This document shows positions 1-6,701 of a stretch of 11,747 nt of DNA, one piece after another. The notes under the pieces are model-generated. The model searched no databases. It was not told the origin of the DNA and saw nothing but the letters and a program-made list of their open reading frames with translations. The stretch is from Bacteroidales bacterium. Its GTDB lineage: Bacteria; Bacteroidota; Bacteroidia; Bacteroidales; UBA932. Made by a program: the position numbers and the translations under genes. The first letter of the stretch is position 1. Each line of letters opens with the position of its first letter. Location of the stretch: contig JAKSJQ010000054.1 of the NCBI GenBank assembly GCA_024402115.1, positions 1-11,747 on the forward strand. Reading direction: 5' to 3'.

Positions 1-363
1 GACTACAGCGAGCGGTACTGGTATGACCTGGGATGCAACATGACGCGACGCAGCCGATCAGGTTCAGGGGCGACGGCGCTCACCGTCCACGACTATGACG
101 GAAACAGGCTTTCGTCGGGACTAGGAAGCCTGGCATCATACGACGCCTGCGGAAGGCTTACAGGGGCGTCGTCGGGCAAGGTGCGGAGCATACGGTACAA
201 CGAGATAGGCCTGCCGCAGGAGATGGGGCTCTCGGATGGCATGAAACATTCTTTCTCTGATTGTAGTACAATGAGAGAAGGAGGGGTCTTACACAACGAT
301 AGTATCATCGATGGATACTGGATCGGAATGCACAATAACAACATTGCGTTTACCATTGAGTGA
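1..363 (+). CDS. RHS/YD-repeat protein, C-terminal fragment (5' end outside window)
   Basis: The frame is open from the first base and ends at TGA 361-363, giving 120 residues of a protein that begins upstream. The first 80 residues read as RHS/YD repeats of the Bacteroidota type: YWYDLGCNMTR, HDYDGNRL, ASYDACGRLTG, then IRYNEIGLPQEM and LSDG. Such proteins are large, secreted or surface-associated beta-cage proteins whose variable C-termini are often toxins or other effectors. The usual continuation after the DG motif (a YxYDAxGxKL-like segment) is missing. Instead about 40 unrelated residues follow, and GC falls from about 62% (1-240) to about 39% (241-360). The tail has no motif I recognise. 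It could be an exchanged tip, or a broken core read into unrelated DNA. The gene ends 13 nt before the convergent aldolase gene. RHS origin is fairly certain; whether the gene is intact is not. Confidence 0.65.
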   Translation, partial: DYSERYWYDLGCNMTRRSRSGSGATALTVHDYDGNRLSSGLGSLASYDACGRLTGASSGKVRSIRYNEIGLPQEMGLSDGMKHSFSDCSTMREGGVLHNDSIIDGYWIGMHNNNIAFTIE

Positions 364-376
364 CTAAAGGGATTGC

Positions 377-1411
377 TCAGAGCATCCCGATCTCGGCGAG
401 AAGGCTGTCGACAGCCTCGTCGGTGGTGGCCCAGCTGGTGCAGAACCTCACTGCGGTGTGGCCCTCGTCGACGAATCCCCATGACTCGAAGCTGAACTTC
501 TTGCGGAGCTCGGCGACGAGCTCGTTCGGAAGGATAGGGAACTGCTGGTTGGTAGGGCTCTCCGCAAAGAACGGGAATCCCTTCGCAGCGAAGGCGTCCC
601 TGATGGCGAAAGCCTTGTCGATGGCGTTCTTCGCAGCACGGATGTAGAGACCGTCGGTGAAGAGGGCCTCGAACTGGATTCCGAGCATGCGACCCTTCGC
701 GAGCATGCCGCCGTTCATCTTGATGCTGTAGCGGAAGTCCTTCGAGAGACGGGTGTCGGTGAACACGACTGCCTCGCCGAAGAGCGCGCCCTGCTTGGTA
801 CCGCCGATATAGAATACGTCAGCGAGCTTCGCGAGGTCCTGGAGAGTGATTTCGCAGGCTGGAGATGCGAGTCCGTAGCCGAGGCGTGCGCCGTCCACGA
901 AGAGAGGAATGTCCCACTCGCGGCAAACCTTCGAGATGGCCTCGAGCTCAGCCTTGCTGTATATGGTGCCCTTCTCGGTAGGGAAGGAGATATAGACCAT
1001 CGCAGGCTGCGCGGTGTGCTCCTTGCTGTAGTCGTCGCGATGCTCTACGAGCACATGCTCTATCTGTGCGGCGCTGATCTTTCCGTTGCCGGTAGGGAGA
1101 GCGATGCACTTGTGACCGTTGTGCTCCACGGCCATGGTCTCATGCACATTGATGTGTCCGGACTCGGCGCAGATGACTGCCTGGTACGGGCGAAGTATGT
1201 GCGCGATCACCGTCACGTTGGTCTGGGTACCGCCGACGAGGAAATGAACGTCGGCCTCAGGAGCGCCTATGGCCTCCTTGATGAGCTCCTTCGCGTGGGC
1301 GCAGTGCGGATCCATTCCGTAGCCCAGGGTCTGCTCGAAATTGCTCTCCTGGAGAGCCTGAAGTATCTCTGGAAGACAGCCTTCCAGGTAGTCGCTGTCA
1401 AATCTGAACAT
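377..1411 (-). CDS. ltaE: low-specificity L-threonine aldolase-like PLP enzyme
   Basis: This 344-residue protein matches the beta-eliminating lyase/threonine aldolase fold-type I PLP family in length and motifs. Family members cleave L-threonine or L-allo-threonine to glycine and acetaldehyde in the cytoplasm. Visible features are a cofactor-contact segment FLVGGTQTN (residues 57-65), the conserved FVDGARLGYG (171-180) whose Asp173 would bind the pyridine nitrogen, and YIGGTKQGALFG (201-212) with Lys206 as the likely Schiff-base lysine. There is no signal peptide. The start ATG at 1411 directly precedes the MFRFDSD opening. There is no clear Shine-Dalgarno sequence, only a purine-rich AAGAAG adjoining the ATG. 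A weak promoter-like box lies 22 nt upstream, so the gene may be transcribed separately from the DUF3667 gene 34 nt upstream. Related lyases such as phenylserine aldolase or tryptophanase-like enzymes are less likely because of the short length and the GGTKQG active site. Confidence 0.88.
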   Translation of the reverse strand: MFRFDSDYLEGCLPEILQALQESNFEQTLGYGMDPHCAHAKELIKEAIGAPEADVHFLVGGTQTNVTVIAHILRPYQAVICAESGHINVHETMAVEHNGHKCIALPTGNGKISAAQIEHVLVEHRDDYSKEHTAQPAMVYISFPTEKGTIYSKAELEAISKVCREWDIPLFVDGARLGYGLASPACEITLQDLAKLADVFYIGGTKQGALFGEAVVFTDTRLSKDFRYSIKMNGGMLAKGRMLGIQFEALFTDGLYIRAAKNAIDKAFAIRDAFAAKGFPFFAESPTNQQFPILPNELVAELRKKFSFESWGFVDEGHTAVRFCTSWATTDEAVDSLLAEIGML

Positions 1412-1433
1412 CTTCTTATGTGTTTTAGGATTG

Positions 1434-1441
1434 CGAATTTA
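1434..1441 (-). promoter_or_regulatory. possible -7 box for the threonine aldolase gene
   Basis: The minus strand reads TAAATTCG followed by C, one mismatch from the Bacteroidota -7 consensus TAnnTTTG. It lies 22 nt before the ATG at 1411, in the gap after the DUF3667 stop. No -33 TTTG/TTG element is visible at the expected distance, so support is weak. The identical octamer precedes the PurF-like gene. Confidence 0.3.
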
Positions 1442-1445
1442 ACGA

Positions 1446-2426
1446 TTAAATGAATGTGATCACCAGTATGACGGTCATCAGTATGGCGAAAAGAATGCAC
1501 CAGAAGCTGAGTATGGCAAGACCCACATGGACGGTCTTCCTCAATGACTCCCTGCGGTTGATTCCGAATAGCTGGCAGAAATCGAAGATCATCAGCATGG
1601 CCATCAGGAGCATTCCTATCTTCGTGCTCTTGCCGAAAGTCAGCGCAAGGGCGAAGAGCATGTAGAAGCAATACTGGCAGAGGATGTACGCCGAGATAGC
1701 CGCCGACGCCGAATATGATATGCCGTACTTCTTTCTGAAGGCCCACCAGATCGCGAGGCTGAGCAATATCAGGTTCCCCAGGAAGAGGGTGATGCCTCCG
1801 TTCCTAAGTGCAGACTCGAGCGCTGCCACGGATGCCTTGAATTCCGTGTCGACATATTCAGGATTGGTGTCGAGATGGAGGAGCATATACGCATCGAGCA
1901 GCGTGGTCGCAGCGCCTATCGCGTTCACGGCATAGTCCTTCTCGACCGACTTCTCGACTATCTCTTCCACTGTCTCCTGGGCATAAGCCGTATCCGCCTT
2001 CTCCTTTCCCTCGATGGTTATGTTGATGGATGCGTTCTGGAGACTGTCCCTGAAGCTTCCGTATTCCTTGAACCTATGCGCGTTCCTGGCTTCCGGAGAG
2101 GCTATGCTAGCCACCATGGCGAAGAATGCGTAGAAGATGATCAGCGCCGTCATAGGGGAGAGATAGCTGCTGTTCTTTCCCTGGAGATAGTCACGTATCA
2201 TGTAGCCCGGTCTGAGAAGAAGGTGGACGAAGGTCCTTTTCGCATCGTCGTTCATGAACGGGATACTGTCGAAGCTGCCTTTGAAGAACTTCTTCGAGCT
2301 CACCGAGCTGCTGCGCTTCTGTCCGCAGTCGGGACAATACGCAGTGTCGAACACTCTTCCGCACGAAGGACACTCGATTGGCTGCAGGTTTTCCTTCTTC
2401 TGGAAAGGAATGCTGCCGGTGACCAT
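1446..2426 (-). CDS. DUF3667 family zinc-ribbon membrane protein
   Basis: The protein has 326 residues from the chosen start. It opens with a four-cysteine zinc ribbon, CPSC at 19-22 and CPDCGQK at 31-37. Next comes the DUF3667 hallmark segment, LLLRPGYMIRDYLQGKNSSY (69-88), and a first membrane helix near 91-108. A polar, probably extracytoplasmic stretch of about 100 residues follows, then four more hydrophobic helices near 211-230, 238-264, 269-288 and 299-326. The family is common in Bacteroidota and has no established function known to me. The open frame extends to an ATG at 2492, one base past the preceding gene's stop, but that 22-residue extension (KRRPALRRLFR...) is encoded by a perfect terminator-like inverted repeat. 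I therefore prefer the ATG at 2426, which leaves 18 residues before the first Cys. No promoter fits between hairpin and ATG, so expression may depend on read-through. Family call is good; start is moderate. Confidence 0.78.
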   Translation of the reverse strand: MVTGSIPFQKKENLQPIECPSCGRVFDTAYCPDCGQKRSSSVSSKKFFKGSFDSIPFMNDDAKRTFVHLLLRPGYMIRDYLQGKNSSYLSPMTALIIFYAFFAMVASIASPEARNAHRFKEYGSFRDSLQNASINITIEGKEKADTAYAQETVEEIVEKSVEKDYAVNAIGAATTLLDAYMLLHLDTNPEYVDTEFKASVAALESALRNGGITLFLGNLILLSLAIWWAFRKKYGISYSASAAISAYILCQYCFYMLFALALTFGKSTKIGMLLMAMLMIFDFCQLFGINRRESLRKTVHVGLAILSFWCILFAILMTVILVITFI

Positions 2427-2436
2427 CCAAATGCGG

Positions 2437-2465
2437 AAAAGACGCCTCAGGGCGGGGCGTCTTTT
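2437..2465 (-). terminator. terminator-like hairpin after the PurF-like gene
   Basis: A perfect 10-bp stem pairs AAAAGACGCC with GGCGTCTTTT around a 9-nt loop. On the minus strand it starts 28 nt past the PurF-like stop and ends in TTTTCC. The GC-rich stem core and terminal T run fit an intrinsic terminator, although the T run is short, so termination may be partial. It lies just upstream of the preferred DUF3667 start. Confidence 0.7.
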
Positions 2466-2493
2466 CGTTATCGTATCAAGTCTTAGCTTCATT

Positions 2494-3942
2494 CTAGAGC
2501 AGTGTCTCGCCTGGAGTGTTGATCTCTTCGAGTGTGTATGCCGAGCTTCCGTCGAAGCAGTGAGTACAGATCTGGCACTTCTCGAGTCCGATTGCCTTCA
2601 CGAGGGTGTCGAGCTTGCTGAACTGGAGTGACGACAGGCTGAACTGCTGCCTGATGTCCTCGACCATTCTCTCATATTCAGGAGAACCTGCTGTCGCGTA
2701 TGCCTCTAGGTTCTTGCTTGCGTCGCCTTCGAACTTCTTGATGACCCTGCGGGTGATGAGGTCCATCTCGCTCTTGCTTGCAGAGAAGTTTATGAAAGGA
2801 CATGCGTAGATAAGAGGAGGACATGCGATTCGCATGTGGACTTCTTTTGCTCCGAGTTCGGTGAGAACCTTCGTGTTGTCGCGGAGCTGGGTGCCTCGTA
2901 CGATGCTGTCGTCGCAGAAGAGAACCCTCTTGTCCTTGAGCACAGGTGCGTTAGGGATGAGCTTCATCTTCGCTACGAGCTCGCGGTGCTCCTGGTTCGA
3001 TGGCATGAACGAACGTGGCCAGGTAGGGGTGTATTTCTGAATTGCGCGCTGGTAAGGAACCTTGTGTCCCTCTGCGTATCCGACAGCCATGCCGATGCCG
3101 CTGTCAGGAATGCCGCATGCGCAGTCGACTTCAGTCTTGTCTTCCTCTCCCATCACGCGACCGCACTCGTTGCGCATGATCTCGGCGCACTTGCCTTCGT
3201 AGATGGAGTTAGGGAAACCGTAGTAAACCCAGAGGAAGGAGCATATCTGCATCTTCTTGTTCGGCCTGCGGAGCTGCTCGAAGCCGTCTCCCTTGATCTT
3301 TACGATCTCGCCAGGTCCGACGAAGTAGCTGATCTCATAGTCGAGGTTAGGGAAGGAGCTTGACTCGCTCGCCGCAGCCATCGCGCCGTCCTTCTTTCCG
3401 AGGACGATTGGGGTTCGGCCCCAGCTGTCACGCGCTGCTATGATTCCGTCCTCGGTGAGGAGGAGCATGCTGCATGAGCCCTTGATGTTGCGGAAAACGT
3501 TCTCGATGCCGTCAACGAAGTTCTTACCCTTGATGATGAGCAGCGAGATGAGCTCGGTAGGGTTGATCTTGCCGCTGCTGAACTCGCTCAGATGCATGTT
3601 CTCTTCGAGGAGCTTGTCTGCGAGTTCCTGTGCGTTGTTGATCTTTGCGACAGTGACGATGGCGAACCTTCCGAGGTGGGAGTTCATCAGGAGCGGCTGT
3701 GCGTCGGTGTCGCTGATGATGCCGATTCCGGCGTTGCCCTTGAATTTGCCGAGTTCAGACTCGAACTTGGTCCTGAAGTAAGTGTTCTCAAGGCTGTGGA
3801 TGCTCCTGAAGAAGCCGTCCTCCTTGCTGTAAGTAGCCATACCGCCGCGGCGGGTACCGAGATGGGACTGATAGTCAGTTCCGTAGAAGAGGTCTGTCGC
3901 ACAAGGTTTTTCCTTGTGGATAGTGCCGAAAAAGCCACCCAT
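2494..3942 (-). CDS. PurF-like amidophosphoribosyltransferase homologue with degenerate glutaminase domain
   Basis: This 482-residue protein has the full PurF layout: an N-terminal Ntn-type domain (about 1-225) and a phosphoribosyltransferase domain (about 235-462). True PurF makes 5-phosphoribosylamine from PRPP and glutamine, the first step of purine synthesis. The PRTase half looks intact: GIPDSGIGMAVGYA (277-290), FMPSNQEHRELVAKMKL (312-328) and the PRPP loop FCDDSIVRGTQ (342-352). Cys234, Cys381, Cys459 and Cys462 sit where Bacillus subtilis PurF holds its 4Fe-4S cluster. The glutaminase half is not intact. The protein starts MGGFFG where active enzymes expose an N-terminal Cys, ISDTDA (76-81) replaces the HTRY region, and VAKINN (98-103) replaces HNGNLxN. 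It may use free ammonia, work with a partner, or have a regulatory role. A canonical purF probably exists elsewhere. I recall similar MGGFFG proteins in other Bacteroidales, which argues against decay. No gene symbol is assigned. Confidence 0.85.
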   Translation of the reverse strand: MGGFFGTIHKEKPCATDLFYGTDYQSHLGTRRGGMATYSKEDGFFRSIHSLENTYFRTKFESELGKFKGNAGIGIISDTDAQPLLMNSHLGRFAIVTVAKINNAQELADKLLEENMHLSEFSSGKINPTELISLLIIKGKNFVDGIENVFRNIKGSCSMLLLTEDGIIAARDSWGRTPIVLGKKDGAMAAASESSSFPNLDYEISYFVGPGEIVKIKGDGFEQLRRPNKKMQICSFLWVYYGFPNSIYEGKCAEIMRNECGRVMGEEDKTEVDCACGIPDSGIGMAVGYAEGHKVPYQRAIQKYTPTWPRSFMPSNQEHRELVAKMKLIPNAPVLKDKRVLFCDDSIVRGTQLRDNTKVLTELGAKEVHMRIACPPLIYACPFINFSASKSEMDLITRRVIKKFEGDASKNLEAYATAGSPEYERMVEDIRQQFSLSSLQFSKLDTLVKAIGLEKCQICTHCFDGSSAYTLEEINTPGETLL

Positions 3943-3971
3943 TGATGAGATTGTTTGTAGTTTTCTGGCCG

Positions 3972-3979
3972 CGAATTTA
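3972..3979 (-). promoter_or_regulatory. possible -7 box for the PurF-like gene
   Basis: TAAATTCG on the minus strand, followed by C, differs from TAnnTTTG at one base and lies 29 nt before the ATG at 3942. The DNA upstream of it (about 3976-4010) is almost pure A/T, which would aid melting, but no clear -33 TTTG is present. Confidence 0.35.
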
Positions 3980-4013
3980 TAAAATTTTAAATTTTTTAAA
4001 AAATATTATTGCG

Positions 4014-4026
4014 TTCTCGGCGAGAA
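4014..4026 (-). terminator. weak terminator candidate after the M1 aminopeptidase gene
   Basis: A short 5-bp stem with a 3-nt loop (TTCTC GCC GAGAA on the minus strand) lies 15 nt past the aminopeptidase stop. It is followed, after a short spacer, by a T-rich tract (AATAATATTTTTT). The stem is small and the T tract is not immediate, so this is tentative. Confidence 0.3.
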
Positions 4027-4041
4027 ATGTTTTGTGAATGG

Positions 4042-6528
4042 CTAATCAAGCAGCCATCCGCCCTTCTGGAGCACCTTGGTCATAAGGAGCGGATTCATGT
4101 CGGACTCGTGCTTCTCGACGAAATTGCGTACCTCTTTCCTGGCTTCGTCGGACTTGTGGCCGGAGAGTAGGGCTGAGCACCAGGTAGAAGGGAAGAATAT
4201 GTCGCCGGTCCTCTGGATTTCCTCCAAGGCCTCGAGGCCCGGGGTGATGTATTTCACGGCTTCTGCGGCCCTCAGAGGGTGGTTGAGGAGCGAGAGCGCG
4301 CTGGTCACACGGGACTCGGCGGCGCGGGTCTCGTCGTGGAGCAGGGTCTCGAAGAAACGGTCTCTTTCCTCCTGGTCGGCGGAGCAGGCCTGCGAGATGT
4401 ACATGAATGCTTCCTTCCTGTCAGGATTGGTGATCCTGTCCGCCTGGATCTTTCGTATGTCCTCGGCACCTTCCGGATACCTGATCATGAGCTGGTATGC
4501 CAGGGAAGTGTAGTCGCTTTCGCTGAAGCTCAGGCCGTTGAACGGATCCTGGCTCACCCAGTTGAAGAAGAGCAGGTCGTTGTATCTGGTCGAAAGGGAC
4601 ATTAGCGAGCGGTAGGCGAGTAGCCTGAACTCGCTGTCGCGCTCCTCGTCTGCCGCGATGCTGAAGAGCATGGTCTCGAAGCTGCCGCTGTTCTCGGCCC
4701 ACCTTGCCGCTGCCGAACCGTAGCTCAGGAGCTGGCTGCGGATGAGCGAGTTGGTCTCATGGTCGAGCGCATAGCACACCCACTCCGCGAATTCGGCGCT
4801 GTCGATGGTCCTGTGCCATACGTTCTCGTAGAGGGTCATCAGGAGCGACATCCTCGCTGTCTCGCTCTCCATCGTGCTGTACTGCCTCTTGAGCTCCCTT
4901 GCCGACTCCTCGTCGGTGCGGAACCAACCGTAGGCCTTGCCGTCTATGTTAGGTATGACGCTCACGATCTCGAAAGGAGCCTCGAATCCGACCACGTCCT
5001 TGCCGTCGAAGACAGCGGTGACGTCGACATGGTCCTTCTCTCCGACTATCCTGCAAACGATTTCCTGCTGCCATACGTTCCCTGCCTTGAAAGGATCTCC
5101 CTGCCTGATCGCGAGCTTCCTGCCGCTGATCTCGAAATCGTAGGTCGGCATGCCTTTCTCCTTGATCCATACTCGGCTCCAGTCAGCGATGTCGAAGTCC
5201 GCCTCCTTGCTGAAGATCTCGATCAGGTCGTCCCAGGTCGCGTTTCCGTAACCGAACTTCCTCAGGTATTCCTGAATTCCGCGGCGGAACTTTTCCTCGC
5301 CCAGACGCTTTTCGAGCATGGCCATCACCACCGGCGACTTGTCGTAGATGATATTGCAGTAGATAAGTCCCGCGTAGTTGAGGTTGTCCAGAGGCCTCTG
5401 GATGGCGTTGGAGCCAAGGGTCCTGTCCTCGCTGTACGAAGCTGCATAGTAGTTCATCAGGTCTCCGAGCTCATGGTTGATCTCCGGGAACTCCGGTCTG
5501 GCCATCTTGGCCGCGAAGAAGTTCGCGAAGACCTCCTTGGTCCATACGTCGTCGAACCATTTCATGGTCACATAGTCGCCGAACCACATGTGGGCGGTCT
5601 CATGCGCTATGAGCGCGGCCCTGTCGAGGAGCTCTGCGGTGGTCGCGTTCGAGTTGAGGAATATCCTCCTGTCGTTGTAGAGGGTCGCTCCAGTATGCTC
5701 CATACCTCCGTACTGGAAGTCAGGCAGCACGATGAGGTCGTATTTCGCGAACGGATATGGGATTCCGGTGTACTCCTCGAGCCAGTCCAGCGAACTCTTC
5801 ACGAGCCTCAGCACCTCGCTGCACTCAGCGATCTTCTCGGGGTCTGTCTCCCTGTGATAGAGGTGCACGGGCTTGCCTGCGGCGCTGATCCCGTCCTCGC
5901 TGACGCACTCGAACTCACCTGCGACGAAGGAGAAGAGGTAGCTGCTGAGAGGCTCGGTCTGCGCGAAGCATATCCTGTTCCCCTCGTGCGAGCTCACGGC
6001 AGTGTTGGATACCGCGACCCAGCCCTCCGGAACGGTGAGACTGAGGGTATATCTTGCCTTCATGTCCGGCTGGTCGAAGCAGGGGAACAGCGTCCTGGCG
6101 CGGTCAGGAACGAGGAGGGTGTAGAGGAAATGTTCCCTGCGGTTGAGTGACTGCTCGCCGGCCGTGAAGGAGATGTCAACCTTGTTCTCACCCTTCTTCA
6201 GCAGCTTGGACGGCAGGACTATGTGCTCGTTCTCTATCTTCGCGTCGACAGAATTTCCGTTTATGCTGACCGAAGAGATCTCATATCCTCTGGCATCCAG
6301 GACCACGTCCTTGCGGCTCTCGAGATTGAAGCATACGGTCTCGCTTGCGGGGATGCTTTTGCTGATTTCCTGGGGTATGTCGAAGTCCAGCTCGTACCTC
6401 ACGTCGGTGATCTCTGCCTTCCTGCTGAGCGCAAGGGAATGGGGGACTCCGGACTCGAATGCTCGGCTGCAGGATGCGAAAATGGACAAAAGTGCTGCGA
6501 AAGCGGTCAATATGCGTGGTATTCTCAT
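4042..6528 (-). CDS. M1-family (gluzincin) aminopeptidase, predicted lipoprotein
   Basis: This 828-residue protein is a zinc aminopeptidase that would remove N-terminal residues from peptides. The N-terminus (hydrophobic stretch, then FASC) is a lipoprotein signal with Cys20 as the lipidated residue, so it is probably anchored in the periplasm or outer membrane. A beta-rich N-domain (about 30-235) is followed by the catalytic domain. That domain carries the exopeptidase motif GGMEH (274-278, a GxMEN variant), HETAH (309-313) and the third zinc ligand Glu332, which is HEXXH-x18-E with Glu310 as base. Tyr395 in IIYDKSP is the likely transition-state tyrosine. Residues from about 530 to 828 are helical, like the C-domain of PepN/ERAP proteins. 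Length and motif order are normal for the family. The start ATG at 6528 gives a complete signal peptide and sits 21 nt below a good promoter box. It likely serves peptide scavenging; I see no functional link to its neighbours. Confidence 0.92.
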   Translation of the reverse strand: MRIPRILTAFAALLSIFASCSRAFESGVPHSLALSRKAEITDVRYELDFDIPQEISKSIPASETVCFNLESRKDVVLDARGYEISSVSINGNSVDAKIENEHIVLPSKLLKKGENKVDISFTAGEQSLNRREHFLYTLLVPDRARTLFPCFDQPDMKARYTLSLTVPEGWVAVSNTAVSSHEGNRICFAQTEPLSSYLFSFVAGEFECVSEDGISAAGKPVHLYHRETDPEKIAECSEVLRLVKSSLDWLEEYTGIPYPFAKYDLIVLPDFQYGGMEHTGATLYNDRRIFLNSNATTAELLDRAALIAHETAHMWFGDYVTMKWFDDVWTKEVFANFFAAKMARPEFPEINHELGDLMNYYAASYSEDRTLGSNAIQRPLDNLNYAGLIYCNIIYDKSPVVMAMLEKRLGEEKFRRGIQEYLRKFGYGNATWDDLIEIFSKEADFDIADWSRVWIKEKGMPTYDFEISGRKLAIRQGDPFKAGNVWQQEIVCRIVGEKDHVDVTAVFDGKDVVGFEAPFEIVSVIPNIDGKAYGWFRTDEESARELKRQYSTMESETARMSLLMTLYENVWHRTIDSAEFAEWVCYALDHETNSLIRSQLLSYGSAAARWAENSGSFETMLFSIAADEERDSEFRLLAYRSLMSLSTRYNDLLFFNWVSQDPFNGLSFSESDYTSLAYQLMIRYPEGAEDIRKIQADRITNPDRKEAFMYISQACSADQEERDRFFETLLHDETRAAESRVTSALSLLNHPLRAAEAVKYITPGLEALEEIQRTGDIFFPSTWCSALLSGHKSDEARKEVRNFVEKHESDMNPLLMTKVLQKGGWLLD

Positions 6529-6549
6529 GATTCAGGGATGTTTGACCCA

Positions 6550-6582
6550 CAAAAGTAAGCCTTTCTTGAAAAATAGTACAAA
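6550..6582 (-). promoter_or_regulatory. promoter of the M1 aminopeptidase gene
   Basis: On the minus strand a TTTG element (6579-6582) is followed after 21 nt by TACTTTTG (6550-6557), an exact match to the Bacteroidota TAnnTTTG -7 box. The G of the box is 21 nt before the ATG at 6528, predicting a leader of roughly 15 nt. Confidence 0.65.
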
Positions 6583-6628
6583 ATAATAGGACTATCGTTC
6601 ATAAGAACTGTCCTGCACTTCCGACCTC

Positions 6629-6659
6629 TTGATATTTGCCTGCCATTGTCATATTTTTG
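6629..6659 (+). promoter_or_regulatory. promoter of the GH127/GH146-like gene
   Basis: TTG (6629-6631) is followed after 20 nt by TATTTTTG (6652-6659), an exact TAnnTTTG match, 42 nt before the ATG at 6702. The predicted leader is about 35 nt and begins with a small hairpin, TGCC/GGCA at 6664-6676. With the opposing promoter at 6550-6582 this makes 6529-6701 a divergent promoter region. Confidence 0.65.
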
Positions 6660-6701
6660 TACTTGCCAGAAAGGCAGAACGAATAATAACCAATTTCAGA
6701 T

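Noticed and set aside
241..376. Insertion sequence or attachment site as the cause of the composition change
   Set aside because: No terminal inverted repeats, target duplication or transposase fragment could be seen in this short stretch.
1875..2486. 203-codon plus-strand frame opposite the DUF3667 gene
   Set aside because: Low-complexity Arg/Leu-rich translation with no motif. The minus strand carries the zinc ribbon and membrane helices.
2427..2492. 22-codon N-terminal extension of the DUF3667 gene
   Set aside because: Encoded largely by a perfect inverted repeat that looks like a terminator. The extension is basic and does not look like a signal or domain, so the ATG at 2426 is preferred.
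4759..6150. 463-codon open frame on the plus strand
   Set aside because: It lies antisense to the M1 aminopeptidase, whose HEXXH-x18-E and signal peptide prove the minus-strand frame. The translation has no domain pattern. Biased codon use of the real gene removes stops from the opposite strand.
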